Part shown: positions 16,199-24,402 of the stretch, in pieces
How the letters are laid out: the number at the start of each line of letters is the position of its first letter
Position numbering within the stretch: position 1 is the stretch's first letter
Source: a virus
Strand: one strand, 5' to 3'
Length of the DNA stretch: 42,431 nucleotides
Virus record (IMG/VR): IMGVR_UViG_3300024260_000024
Coordinates: 1 to 42,431 of that record
Translations under genes and position numbers: made by a program
Notes under the pieces: model-generated
Seen by the model: only the letters and a program-made list of their open reading frames with translations
Databases searched by the model: none
What the model was told of the DNA's origin: nothing

Positions 16199-18835
16199 TT
16201 ATCTCCTTGAATCCCGTTTGGTTAATGCACCTTCATAACTTACTGTATTAATTCTAAATCCTTTTTCTTCAGAGTTGGTAATACTTATTCTAATGTTCTT
16301 TGCATCCCCATAAATCATTGGTTTACGGTTAACAGTATACTTAGATTTTATAGTTCGTGTGGTTAATCTAGCAACATCTTCAACCTCTAAGTTAAATTCA
16401 CTGCTATCTTCACTAGAAATCTGAACTGTCTTAAACTTTAAGTGTCCACGAATATCTTTACCACCTTTACCACCTTGAACCCATTCTCCCAATCTAACTA
16501 CTGTCGGTATTATAGTCTCATTATCAACAGTTGTAAAGTCATCTAAGAAGTTACCAGTATATTCTTGTGGAAATATAGGAGATGTTTCAAGCTGGTTAAC
16601 ACTAGTCAGACTGTTACTATCCATTACCCACAGCTTCGAGTTATTCCACAGCTTCGAGTTATCCCAAATGCCAGAACCAATAACCCAATCTGTAGCTGCT
16701 AATTGGTGGCTTCTTTTTATCAGTATATTAAGGTTCCTTCCTAGACTGAATGCATTATAAATAGTTCCATTGTAAGTCCATTTAAACCAAGCTGACATAA
16801 CTCTATCTGCACCATTGTCATAATACTTATAAACCCATACCGTATCATCAGTATCTCCACTGGTAAGGAACAACATATTATTAATGGAGCTTCCTGAAAG
16901 CTTAGTTACTGTACTTGGTATATATGTTTGCACATGAGCTGATATGTCTATGGCTTCAGACGAAGTGCTTGTACTCTTTACTTCATACTGCATCACTGCT
17001 GTATAGTCACCTCTAACAGAACAAAAGAATACCTTATTATTCATAAAGAGAGGTCTTATATTCGTGTTGATTTCATATGAAGAGGTCTGTGATATTTGAA
17101 CATCTTTAGGGCTTAATACCTTTCCACCTTGAAGTTTAAACTGAGACTTATCAGAAAACAATAGCATTGAGTCTTCTAGGTAAGTTGCATACTCTAATGA
17201 AATAACTTGTGTTGTATCTACTGTAGCATCTATATAATCACTATCTAATACTGCTGCTGTAGTTGTCCTCCAAAAGTTACCGTACTCACCAACTTCAGAT
17301 AGTATAACAGTTCTCTCAGTAATGAAACCAAGTCTGTTTTTAAAGAAAAATATATCTCTAATCTTTGGTGAACCATTTTCTTCTGTCTGTATAAATGAAG
17401 CTGCTGGATTAGAATCAATGTCTCCAACCATCACATCTTTCCACTCAGTGTAAGGGCTTACAGTAAATGTATCATCTGAGTTTCTAACAAGTATATGTGG
17501 CATAGTAGATGCATCTAATAAACTTACATATGCTGGGTCTTTAGTTTCTTTCCATGCTGAACCACTATACTTTAACCAATGTGTTGCAAAAGAACTAGCA
17601 CCACTTCCGACTACTTTAACTACCGTATTTTCAAACCCCATATTCTTTGGTAAGTCTGTAGCAGAAACAATTTCATATATCCATGCAAAACTAGCCTGAC
17701 TTCCATAGGTGTCCGAAGCATCGAGGGATACTATTGGAGAAGGGGATATAATCTTTAAAACACTTCCATTATAACTAGAAGTAAAATCTGCATGAGCACC
17801 AATTGCATCAGACAGTGCTGATGTAGCAGCAGTGGTTGTTGTCTGTGTTGTACTAAACACTGTTCCGTTAACTGTCACAGTGTATGTGTATGCATGAGTT
17901 GGATTAGCTGACTTTATCCAAACATAACCAGTGTTAAAATAACTTACATCTGCATCAAAAGGAGTTTCATCTACAGAGCTAGTTGTAATTGAAGTTATGT
18001 AATCAGTCTTATCTATAGCAAGTTCTGATATTATACTATATGTCACAGTTATAGCAGTTCCATCTAGCTTCTTAATAGTTATAACATCTCCAGCATCATA
18101 AGTAACTTGGTAGCCTGTTCCAAGGTCTGTGGTTATTGCATTAAAAACACTTGTTGAATACTGAGCATAGGTTATAGATGGTGCAACACCAAGGAATGTC
18201 TGTGTGAATGTATGGTTTGACGGTATATATATTGTGTTTCCATCAACAACTATAAGAGTTGTAGCATTGTATCCTATGTTGTCCTGAAGAAACGAAGTTG
18301 TCAAATACGTATACGGAGCATATTCAGTAGATGGGTTCATTTGCAATGTAGCTGTAGAAAGAGTAACTGGTGCTGGTGTAGCCTTTGAATCCTGATATAA
18401 GAAAGTTGGAGTTACTTCTCTATTTATCAAGAAAGTTGTGTCTTTAACTGTTGTGGCTGAGTAACCGTTAGCTCCCTTAAAAGGATATAAATAATCCGCA
18501 GCGGAACCACTTAAAGTTAAACCTGTTCCAGCTTTATAAACCTTACCGCTAAGGATATTAATTATCTCCATGCTACCGTCAGTGATGTTTATTGAATACT
18601 TCTCTTCAACAGCACCAGCTAAGCCTCTATCATATGCATAAGAATACATATCTTGAGTGTATGTAATATTAGAACTAAGAGATAGTTTCTGTGTTGGATT
18701 TCTTTTAAGTAAACCTCTATCAAGAGTAGGATAAGCATTAACCATCTCTTCGACTTGAGTATTTAATCTTTGTTCAGCAGACTGTTGATTTACTCCACCG
18801 AATAAGCCATCGAACTGGTTTGATATTAAAGCCAT
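16199..18835 (-). CDS. Tail tubular protein B (nozzle, T7 gp12-like)
   Basis: 878 aa (T7 gp12 is 794 aa). The N-terminus has the family pattern: MALISNQFDGLFGGVNQQSA, then GLLKRNPTQKL and DTTFLINREVTPT, which line up with gp12 residues around the conserved LKGGISQQ, LQKRPP and FIVNRNV. The middle contains KIRDIFFFKNRLGFITERTV (an RLGF motif typical of nozzle proteins), and the C-terminus is beta-rich. In the virion it forms the lower, DNA-conducting part of the short tail, under tail tubular A. It starts two bases after the gp11-like stop. The identification is secure. Confidence 0.95.
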   Translation of the reverse strand: MALISNQFDGLFGGVNQQSAEQRLNTQVEEMVNAYPTLDRGLLKRNPTQKLSLSSNITYTQDMYSYAYDRGLAGAVEEKYSINITDGSMEIINILSGKVYKAGTGLTLSGSAADYLYPFKGANGYSATTVKDTTFLINREVTPTFLYQDSKATPAPVTLSTATLQMNPSTEYAPYTYLTTSFLQDNIGYNATTLIVVDGNTIYIPSNHTFTQTFLGVAPSITYAQYSTSVFNAITTDLGTGYQVTYDAGDVITIKKLDGTAITVTYSIISELAIDKTDYITSITTSSVDETPFDADVSYFNTGYVWIKSANPTHAYTYTVTVNGTVFSTTQTTTTAATSALSDAIGAHADFTSSYNGSVLKIISPSPIVSLDASDTYGSQASFAWIYEIVSATDLPKNMGFENTVVKVVGSGASSFATHWLKYSGSAWKETKDPAYVSLLDASTMPHILVRNSDDTFTVSPYTEWKDVMVGDIDSNPAASFIQTEENGSPKIRDIFFFKNRLGFITERTVILSEVGEYGNFWRTTTAAVLDSDYIDATVDTTQVISLEYATYLEDSMLLFSDKSQFKLQGGKVLSPKDVQISQTSSYEINTNIRPLFMNNKVFFCSVRGDYTAVMQYEVKSTSTSSEAIDISAHVQTYIPSTVTKLSGSSINNMLFLTSGDTDDTVWVYKYYDNGADRVMSAWFKWTYNGTIYNAFSLGRNLNILIKRSHQLAATDWVIGSGIWDNSKLWNNSKLWVMDSNSLTSVNQLETSPIFPQEYTGNFLDDFTTVDNETIIPTVVRLGEWVQGGKGGKDIRGHLKFKTVQISSEDSSEFNLEVEDVARLTTRTIKSKYTVNRKPMIYGDAKNIRISITNSEEKGFRINTVSYEGALTKRDSRR

Positions 18836-18837
18836 TG

Positions 18838-19425
18838 TTAGCTCATTACCAAGTTGTCTTGACCATATGCAGATGTTAACATATTGTATCTTCCAGTATT
18901 GCCTTCACTTCTTCTTGCTATTAAATAAGCATCTTCTTCATCACTCTGTGAGTAACCATAAACATTAACATCCATAACTGTTCTAGCTTGAAACTTTCTA
19001 GCCGCTCTAATTGTAATGAAGTTTCTAAGAGGGTGTGTTAATGTATTAAAGTCTAAATCCCAAGTAACATCCATCTCTTGTGGTTCTTCAAATATAGCAG
19101 TCTGGTCTTTCTTACTATACAGTTCCCAGTTTCTCATAATGATATCTCCATCAGTAGATGATACATCAAGAACGTTTGCTGGTATAGTTATATGACCATT
19201 ACTATCTTGAGGAAAAGAATAAGCTGAATCTTTATTTATGTCCCATCCTTCAGATAGAACTTCCTTCTTTGTCTCTATAAGTACACTTGCAGCTAATTGA
19301 GCTTCTAGTATCTCAGCAAGTTCTACATCCGTAGATATAGGTAGTTCATTAATCATCTGGAGCATAACATTCACTGATGCAATGAAGAATTTACTTGAGT
19401 CATATTGTGGGTCTAAAATAGCCAT
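18838..19425 (-). CDS. Tail tubular protein A (adaptor, T7 gp11-like)
   Basis: 195 aa, as long as T7 gp11 (196 aa). It shows the family layout: an N-terminal helix with INELPISTDVELAEILEA, SEGWDINKDSAYSFPQDSNG, then a strand-rich centre with ITIPANVLDVSSTDG, the helix ITIRAARKFQARTVMD, and a C-terminal RYNMLTSAYG like the gp11 end. It connects the portal to the nozzle. Translation starts after AAGGATTATCC, downstream of the hairpin that follows the capsid gene. Identification is secure. Confidence 0.93.
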   Translation of the reverse strand: MAILDPQYDSSKFFIASVNVMLQMINELPISTDVELAEILEAQLAASVLIETKKEVLSEGWDINKDSAYSFPQDSNGHITIPANVLDVSSTDGDIIMRNWELYSKKDQTAIFEEPQEMDVTWDLDFNTLTHPLRNFITIRAARKFQARTVMDVNVYGYSQSDEEDAYLIARRSEGNTGRYNMLTSAYGQDNLVMS

Positions 19426-19446
19426 TGGATAATCCTTGTTTTAAAC

Positions 19447-19486
19447 TTTAGTGTCCCCACCGAGAGGAGGCTGGATGGGGACTAAA
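19447..19486 (-). terminator. Hairpin after the major capsid gene (T-phi analogue)
   Basis: The gap between the capsid stop (19509) and the next start holds a strong hairpin: stem TTTAGT, 2-nt bulge, CCCCA pairing with TGGGG and ACTAAA (about 11 pairs), enclosing a loop with CCTCCT. The position just after the capsid gene is that of the T7 T-phi terminator, which lowers transcription into the tail genes. The U tract after the stem on the minus strand is weak (AAAGTTTAAAA), so termination is likely partial. Confidence 0.6.
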
Positions 19487-19508
19487 AATCTAAATGCTTA
19501 GGGGGTTC

Positions 19509-20435
19509 CTAAACATTCTTGATAGATACTGAACACTGAGGGCGAAGAGCACCGACACCATTTGAGAAGTAAGCATTAATAAGCTTAGCATCAAGGAAGT
19601 CTGCTTGAGTATTGATATCAACTTTAATGTCCCATAGTTTAACCATTGCTGCTGCTTCAGAAGTAAATGCTAATGCAACAAGTCCTGCTGTTGCTGGTAG
19701 GTTGTTTGAAGTAAATACTGTAGCTCCACCAACCATCTTAACATCACCGATGTCTAAACCACCATTGTTGCTAGTGTAATCAGAAGATACAATAGTAAGT
19801 GCTTGTGGTAAATACTGAAAGTTAGTTGGACTCATACCAACATAAACTTCATCAACAACATCATTAGTTTCCATTGCTGCTACTGCTGAATAGATAGACT
19901 CAATAAGTTCTTTACCAAGTAGCTCTGCTGTTGCTGCTGCTGCTGCACCACCAGCTAGTGCTGTGTTTGTTACAACCGTACCATTACCATTTGAAACAAG
20001 ACCAGTTGCTAAAGAAGAAGCTTCTATTGCTGCTGAACATTTACGGTCAATAGCATTAGCTAATCTCTTACCTAATTGACGAACACTCATTGCAAGAGTA
20101 TCATAACGAGCTACTGCTTGTTCAAACTTATCAATTCTACGAGACTCATATTGAGGTCTGTCAAGAGCGATAGTAATCTCATCTTGTGTTCCGTTATTAA
20201 CATTAACTTGTGTACCAGTTGGGTATGTAGCTAATGCACCATTAGTAGTATCTTCTTTACCTTCAACTATAAATGAACCAGCAGAAGCCCCACCAGCTAA
20301 TGTATCAGTACGAATCAAATCCGCAAAACGAGTTTGTCTTTCTTTTGCTTCTAAAACGTCTAAAGTTACGTCTCTTTTTAAATCTGCTGCTGAGTCAGTT
20401 CCGACATTCGGAGTAGTTGCACCTGTGTAAGCCAT
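19509..20435 (-). CDS. Major capsid protein (T7 gp10-like, HK97 fold)
   Basis: 308 aa, next to scaffold and tail genes. Family features: an N-terminal arm, VTLDVLEAKERQTRFADLIR, GGASAGSFIVEGKEDT (E-loop region), ITIALDRPQYESRRIDKFEQ, then helical RYDTLAMSVRQLGKRLANAI (spine helix) and C-terminal MVKLWDIKVDINTQADFLDA with NAYFSNGVGALRPQCSVSI. It builds the icosahedral shell on the scaffold. The 183-base leader upstream holds an extended -10 promoter and two hairpins, consistent with very high expression; the ribosome-binding site is AAAGGACAAACT. Codon use is more GC-rich and regular than in neighbouring genes, as often seen for capsid genes. Confidence 0.95.
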   Translation of the reverse strand: MAYTGATTPNVGTDSAADLKRDVTLDVLEAKERQTRFADLIRTDTLAGGASAGSFIVEGKEDTTNGALATYPTGTQVNVNNGTQDEITIALDRPQYESRRIDKFEQAVARYDTLAMSVRQLGKRLANAIDRKCSAAIEASSLATGLVSNGNGTVVTNTALAGGAAAAATAELLGKELIESIYSAVAAMETNDVVDEVYVGMSPTNFQYLPQALTIVSSDYTSNNGGLDIGDVKMVGGATVFTSNNLPATAGLVALAFTSEAAAMVKLWDIKVDINTQADFLDAKLINAYFSNGVGALRPQCSVSIKNV

Positions 20436-20618
20436 AGTTTGTCCTTTGCTCTTTCGAGTCTTTGTTATAATTTTTAGATTAGTCAGTTTAAACCAAGTCG
20501 CAAAATCAAAAGGACAAACCCTCTACCAAGTGGTAGTTCAGGAATGTTTTTAGAAGATGTTTTAATGTTAGGTTGTTATCCCAACATAATCATGTAAAAG
20601 AAGTATATCATAGAATTA
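20436..20618 (-). promoter_or_regulatory. Capsid gene leader with promoter and hairpins
   Basis: 183 bases without a gene between the scaffold and the capsid. The minus-strand extended -10 TGATATACT is at 20602-20610. Downstream in the leader RNA are a hairpin at 20565-20587 (stem ATGTTGGG with CCTAACAT, one mismatch, 7-nt loop) and a small one at 20523-20536 (CTACC, loop ACTT, GGTAG). A second possible -10 (TATAAC) lies nearer the gene at about 20468. The leader RNA of about 160 nt probably stabilises or boosts capsid mRNA. Confidence 0.5.
20602..20610 (-). promoter_or_regulatory. Extended -10 promoter for the capsid gene
   Basis: Minus strand reads TGATATACT inside the 12-base TATGATATACTT, which is repeated exactly upstream of the whole structural arm at 24402-24413. 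A TG two bases before TATACT makes it an extended -10; there is no clear -35. Confidence 0.55.
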
Positions 20619-21410
20619 TCAGTTTCTCCAAATATCTTCTGGAGTTATTGCTAATCTTGCTCTATATTTTGCCTTATCTGCAGCACTAGCCTTCCTAGAA
20701 TCTGCAAATTTCTTATCTCTAAGAAGCTCTGCTTTATTTCCATATCTCTGAATAGTTGCTGGTGCTGGATTACCTCTAACCCTATCAACTGGTGTACTGT
20801 CAACATTTCCTGAATCTCTCTCATACATGGTTTGAAGTCCAACCATTAGTGCTTCGGAGTTGTTAGCATCTTGAATGCTATGGTTAAAAGCTCTTTTTTG
20901 GTCATCACTCATATTTACTTTATGATAATCCATAATAATGTCATAGTTTTCTTTACCACCAACATATGATGCATTCTTATCTAGCCCTTCCTTTAACTCA
21001 TAGGCACCTAATTTAATCTCTTGTTCTGTCATCCCAACTTCAGTTAATGCTTCTTGCATCTCTTGAGTAATAACCATTCCATTAGCCAAGTAGTCTGGAA
21101 CCATAGCATTAATAGTATCAAGCTTTAGCTGTTGAGCTTTTACTTCAATCGAAACATTCTCTATGTCAGCATCATCAGCTTTGTTCTTATCAGCTACTTC
21201 TCTATTTAAAGCAGAGTGTTTATCTTCCATAGACTTAATGTAATCAGCCATCTCTTTAGGATTAGACCATCTACCATCAAACTTACCATCTTTAATATCT
21301 GCTTCATCAAATGAGAATGTAGTTTGGTTATCTACATCACTAGGCAAACCAGATGGTTCTACTATAGGCTCAACAACTGGTTCTACTGGTGTAATTATTT
21401 CTTCTGCCAT
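20619..21410 (-). CDS. Capsid assembly scaffold protein (T7 gp9-like)
   Basis: 263 aa. The N-terminus is Pro/Glu/Val-rich and acidic, the middle helical, and the protein carries a podophage scaffold pattern: GRWSNPKEMADYIKSMEDKH, GVGGKENY-type KENYDIIMDYHKVNMSDDQK, SEALMVGLQTMYERDSG, with a basic C-terminus that would contact the capsid shell. It lies directly upstream of the capsid gene, as in T7. It is lost from the mature head. The ribosome-binding site is a strong AGGAGG. Confidence 0.85.
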   Translation of the reverse strand: MAEEIITPVEPVVEPIVEPSGLPSDVDNQTTFSFDEADIKDGKFDGRWSNPKEMADYIKSMEDKHSALNREVADKNKADDADIENVSIEVKAQQLKLDTINAMVPDYLANGMVITQEMQEALTEVGMTEQEIKLGAYELKEGLDKNASYVGGKENYDIIMDYHKVNMSDDQKRAFNHSIQDANNSEALMVGLQTMYERDSGNVDSTPVDRVRGNPAPATIQRYGNKAELLRDKKFADSRKASAADKAKYRARLAITPEDIWRN

Positions 21411-21439
21411 AATTTATATCCTCCTATATAATCCTTCCT

Positions 21440-21877
21440 CTAGAAGCGAAAGAAGTCCTGCTTGTAATTAATTGTTGGTTGTCTATCTCTTAATTCAGAT
21501 TTAGCTAAAGCCCAAGTTAATTGTTTTAACTCTTCTTCATTCATTTGCCACTTCTCTAAAAACATACTAGGCTTCCAACCAGATGTAATCTTAGCTCTTA
21601 GGTCTTCAATAGTTGCATCAACTTTAACACCAATTTCTCCACCCATAGATGTTCTACCTTGAGATAAGGAATACTCTTCATACTCTTCTGCTGTTCTAGT
21701 AGTCATAGTTCCAACATTGGCAACTACAGCTTTAACCACTTCTGGTTTACTAGCCTTAACAATCTTTGCTACTGCTTGATATGTTAATGGTTCTTCTTCA
21801 GTTCCAAGTTCCTCTGCAATTTCTTTGTTGGAGAAACCTTCTGCATTCATCTCTATAATCTTTTCTACATTTGGCAT
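21440..21877 (-). CDS. HTH-containing protein between portal and scaffold
   Basis: 145 aa, unknown function. The N-terminal 45 residues form a helix-turn-helix (IIEMNAEGFSNKEIAEELGT, then LTYQAVAKIVKAS), similar to small-terminase and sigma-like DNA-binding modules. The C-terminal half (GWKPSMFLEKWQMNEEELKQ, ALAKSELRDRQP) is helical and ends in Phe-rich FFRF. The position between portal and scaffold suggests a morphogenetic or packaging role. A second small-terminase candidate or a transcription regulator of the structural arm are the alternatives. Strong ribosome-binding site AAGGAGG. Confidence 0.6.
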   Translation of the reverse strand: MPNVEKIIEMNAEGFSNKEIAEELGTEEEPLTYQAVAKIVKASKPEVVKAVVANVGTMTTRTAEEYEEYSLSQGRTSMGGEIGVKVDATIEDLRAKITSGWKPSMFLEKWQMNEEELKQLTWALAKSELRDRQPTINYKQDFFRF

Positions 21878-21899
21878 ATTAGCCTCCTTAAATATGAGT

Positions 21900-21932
21900 C
21901 ATAGACTCTATGCTACCCACCGAAGTGAGTAG
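21900..21932 (-). promoter_or_regulatory. Palindrome plus UUCG hairpin in the portal-to-HTH gap
   Basis: A 13-bp palindrome (CATAGA, C, TCTATG; 21900-21912) abuts a hairpin whose minus-strand RNA is CUACUCAC, loop UUCG, GUGGGUAG (21913-21932; 8 pairs, one G-U). Fourteen bases of the hairpin (21914-21927) are identical to that at 7885-7898. It follows the 26-aa ORF and precedes the HTH gene. Role may be termination, RNA processing or protein binding to the palindrome. Confidence 0.55.
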
Positions 21933-21939
21933 TTAGAAT

Positions 21940-22020
21940 TTACTTCCTAACCTTTCTTCTTTGTGGTACTTTTCCTTCAGTAAGCTTAAACTCTTTTACT
22001 GGTTTCTTTTTTTCAGCCAT
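21940..22020 (-). CDS. Basic 26-residue peptide gene
   Basis: ATG at 22020-22018, two bases after the portal stop, with GGAGG in the portal's last codons as a strong ribosome-binding site. It encodes MAEKKKPVKEFKLTEGKVPQ followed by RRKVRK, net charge strongly positive. The spacing and ribosome-binding site support real translation. A small structural or nucleic-acid-binding peptide is plausible; no family recognised. Confidence 0.6.
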   Translation of the reverse strand: MAEKKKPVKEFKLTEGKVPQRRKVRK

Positions 22021-22022
22021 AA

Positions 22023-23546
22023 TTATTGTCCTCCCGCTTGTTGTTTACCTTGACCAGTGAGTGCTTCTCCAGCACCTTTACCAGCAGCTTTAGATAACTC
22101 TTCTGAAGCAACTTGGTCAGACTGTTGCTTTGCAGCAGCAGCTTGTTCTTGTTGAACTTCTCCAGATGTCTTTAATAACCCAACAGTATTAATGCCATCA
22201 AATGCAGCATACCTCTGAATAACCTCAGACTCTTTAATCCAATGATTAAGTTGTAGTTGAGTAATTCTTTGCATGAAAGCATCTTGCTTCTGTGCTTCTT
22301 GAGAACGACCAAGAGAGTCTAGTCCAGTTAGTACCGATACATCAACAGCTTCAAACTTAATCTTCAGCTCATCCATAACTTTAAGTACAATCCACTTAGA
22401 CCACTTGAGTGCCATCTTAGAATATACACCAGCCAATGTAGAAGCTTCTAGTTGTTGAGCCATAACTCTAATCTCTTCAGCTGTAACTCTCTCAGCATCT
22501 CTTTGAACCGAACCAGTGTCTAAGAAGTTAGCCATAAGCTCTTTCTTTAATACTGCTTCCCTCTCGTTAGATACTTGAAAGTCAAAACTCTTATTCAACT
22601 GAAATGCTGTTACATCTTCTGCTGAACCATCAATGACTCCACCATTAACTGCTTTAACTAAGTCAGCCTTTCTAGTTCGTCCACCTCTTTGATTAACCAT
22701 TACAACTGTCTTTGCAGCGATAACAGAACCTTCAGTATTTAACTTAGACAACTTATCTACTTGTTCCATGTCTGGATAGTAGTCTTCAGCAAATGGTCTA
22801 TGGTATGCATCGCCTTGTAACCAGTTCCACCCAAAGTATCGAAACGGTAGTTTATCATAATCTGCAAAGGTTTGTTCTTTGCCTACTGTTTCTCCATCAA
22901 TATCTTGTTTCATTACCCACTTGTTAGTATCTTTATCCAAAGCCAATAGTGTATACAAATCATATTCTTCCTTTATATCTTTAGGGACTATACCTTCTGG
23001 TAACATCTTGAGCTTCTCAACTATACACATAGCTAATGGCTCTCCTTGAGAATCTAAATTAACCACGAATGACCGTAGTGGAAATATTGTAATACCTTTT
23101 CTTTCATTCTTCTCTATGATTACTGAGCCAGCAACTATCTGCTGTAGTAACATATCAAACAAAGAACTTCTAATCTGTTGGTTTTCTATCTCTGAGTTAA
23201 TAGCATCAGTGTTAAGTGACAATTGTTGTCTTACTTGTTCGACTGCTGCTTCATTACCCTGAAACAATTCAACCATAGCTTGAGCATCTGGCTTTAATCT
23301 AAAACTTGATGTAGCTGGTGGAAGTAAAGCCATGCCCATCTTAGCTTTCAAATTATTTACTTGTCTACCATTGAATGATTGAGAAACAGACTTGAATAAA
23401 TCTGAACCTCCATCAGAACCTTCTGCTCTGAAAACATATGGTAATGATATTTCACTGATTGCTTGTGCTCTATCTTCATATGGTTTTCTATCACTTAGGT
23501 TTGATGTATAAAAAGCACTAGGTACTGTTGTCTTTATGTCTAGCAT
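22023..23546 (-). CDS. Portal protein (head-tail connector, T7 gp8-like)
   Basis: 507 aa (T7 gp8 is 536 aa). Typical order: DRAQAISEISLPYVFRAEGS, then NNLKAKMGMALLPPATSSFR (the conserved small-residue/PP motif), the LLQQIVAGSVIIEKNERKGI region, RYFGWNWLQGDAYHRPFAED (W-x-G-D-xY-G/R-like motif), DRDAERVTAEEIRVMAQQLE-like SVQRDAERVTAEEIRVMAQQ, and a Gln/Ala/Gly-rich C-terminus. The dodecameric portal is the packaging channel and tail attachment site. It starts one base into the stop of the 54-aa gene (TAATG). Identification is secure. Confidence 0.96.
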   Translation of the reverse strand: MLDIKTTVPSAFYTSNLSDRKPYEDRAQAISEISLPYVFRAEGSDGGSDLFKSVSQSFNGRQVNNLKAKMGMALLPPATSSFRLKPDAQAMVELFQGNEAAVEQVRQQLSLNTDAINSEIENQQIRSSLFDMLLQQIVAGSVIIEKNERKGITIFPLRSFVVNLDSQGEPLAMCIVEKLKMLPEGIVPKDIKEEYDLYTLLALDKDTNKWVMKQDIDGETVGKEQTFADYDKLPFRYFGWNWLQGDAYHRPFAEDYYPDMEQVDKLSKLNTEGSVIAAKTVVMVNQRGGRTRKADLVKAVNGGVIDGSAEDVTAFQLNKSFDFQVSNEREAVLKKELMANFLDTGSVQRDAERVTAEEIRVMAQQLEASTLAGVYSKMALKWSKWIVLKVMDELKIKFEAVDVSVLTGLDSLGRSQEAQKQDAFMQRITQLQLNHWIKESEVIQRYAAFDGINTVGLLKTSGEVQQEQAAAAKQQSDQVASEELSKAAGKGAGEALTGQGKQQAGGQ

Positions 23547-23710
23547 TAGTCTTTCTCCTCATCTGTTGGATAACCATTTTCATGTATCTCTTTAATCTGG
23601 TCTAACAAAGCTATCTGTCCAACCAATATCATCCTATCATCATCTTTCATAATTAAATCTGAAGGTTTCAATGTTAACTGCTCCTCTAGGAACTTGATAA
23701 GCTCTTCCAT
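23546..23710 (-). CDS. Small acidic 54-residue protein
   Basis: ATG at 23710-23708, TAA at 23548-23546. It overlaps its neighbours by one base on each side (TAATG junctions), which strongly supports translation. Sequence: helical and acidic, MEELIKFLEEQLTLKPSDLI, then a second helix MILVGQIALLDQIKEIHE and an acidic tail. It resembles the small helical proteins found upstream of podophage portals; no function is known. Possibly a chaperone-like partner of portal or gp7.3-like protein. Confidence 0.65.
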   Translation of the reverse strand: MEELIKFLEEQLTLKPSDLIMKDDDRMILVGQIALLDQIKEIHENGYPTDEEKD

Positions 23711-24024
23711 TATACAGTAAATCCTAGTCCAGAGCGACCAGAACCACCACCCAATGCAGAACTCTTCGGAACTAAGAAGTCACTAGTAGACCCAGCATCT
23801 TCATCAGCTTTATCTGTACCAAACTTAGTCTCTGCTAAACCTTCCTCGTCTGGTCTAGTTTCTCTAGCAATTCTATCTGCTTCAGCTTGTTGTCTATCTG
23901 CTTCAGTTTTTCTACGACTTCTATCTTGGTCGGATAATTGCTTTTGCACATCTGTTTGATATGCTGCTGACCCAGCTCCTATTGCTGCCGCTGCCAATAT
24001 TGCCACTGTTGTTCCTACTGCCAT
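23710..24024 (-). CDS. Small virion/tail assembly protein (T7 gp7.3/gp6.7-like)
   Basis: 104 aa. N-terminal hydrophobic Ala-rich helix (GTTVAILAAAAIGAGSAAYQ), a long charged helix (QDRSRRKTEADRQQAEADRI), and a Ser/Gly-rich end (SALGGGSGRSGLGFTV). The terminal motif resembles that of T7 gp7.3 and gp6.7, small virion proteins needed for tail function and ejection, and the gene sits just before the portal as in T7. Sequence identity is low, so the match is by composition and place. Confidence 0.5.
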   Translation of the reverse strand: MAVGTTVAILAAAAIGAGSAAYQTDVQKQLSDQDRSRRKTEADRQQAEADRIARETRPDEEGLAETKFGTDKADEDAGSTSDFLVPKSSALGGGSGRSGLGFTV

Positions 24025-24033
24025 TCCCTACTC

Positions 24034-24396
24034 CTAGTTGAAAGATATGTAACTTATGTCTTTTTCTTGATGTATAACTTTGATATTATACCGACTAAAT
24101 GCTGATACTAAATATTCTGAGTTACCATTAAACATTGTAAGTATTGTGTCTCCGCTTTTTATGAGTTTTACTATCCTCTTCAGTACCCATAGACTTGCAG
24201 TCTCTTTTGTTCCAGCCAACAGTATCCATGACTGATGCTCTTCGTTCCATATTGGACAATAGAAGCTATCACCATTGACTTCTACATTATTATAAACAAG
24301 CTCATTTCTTATCTCTTCGATACTTTCTGATACTGTGTAAGTCTCCTTATAATATTCCAGTATGCTGTCAAGATTAGCTATAATTTGTTTTTTCAT
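24034..24396 (-). CDS. Possible gp13-like (GNAT-fold-like) protein
   Basis: 120 aa, first gene of the minus arm. The pattern DSFYCPIWNEEHQSWILLAG, VLKRIVKLIKSGDTILTMFN, NSEYLVSAFSRYNIKVIHQE, ISYISF resembles the layout of T7 gp13 and related acetyltransferase-like phage proteins (strand, FRK-like helix, VWVGN-like strand, LKTIGA-like helix, final strands). T7 gp13 assists assembly of the internal core. In T7 it lies elsewhere, so the match is tentative. No ribosome-binding site is evident, and the -10 box at 24403-24408 ends only 6 bases before the ATG, so the mRNA may be leaderless. Confidence 0.4.
   Translation of the reverse strand: MKKQIIANLDSILEYYKETYTVSESIEEIRNELVYNNVEVNGDSFYCPIWNEEHQSWILLAGTKETASLWVLKRIVKLIKSGDTILTMFNGNSEYLVSAFSRYNIKVIHQEKDISYISFN
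24379..24384 (+). promoter_or_regulatory. Candidate plus-strand -10 for the right arm
   Basis: Perfect TATAAT on the plus strand, within the start of the minus-strand gene; a second one is at 24348-24353. From 24379 the start of transcription would be near 24391, giving a leader of about 35 nt to the TTG at 24426. No clear -35. With the minus-strand box at 24403 this makes a compact divergent promoter region. Confidence 0.4.
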
Positions 24397-24402
24397 TTCA
24401 AA

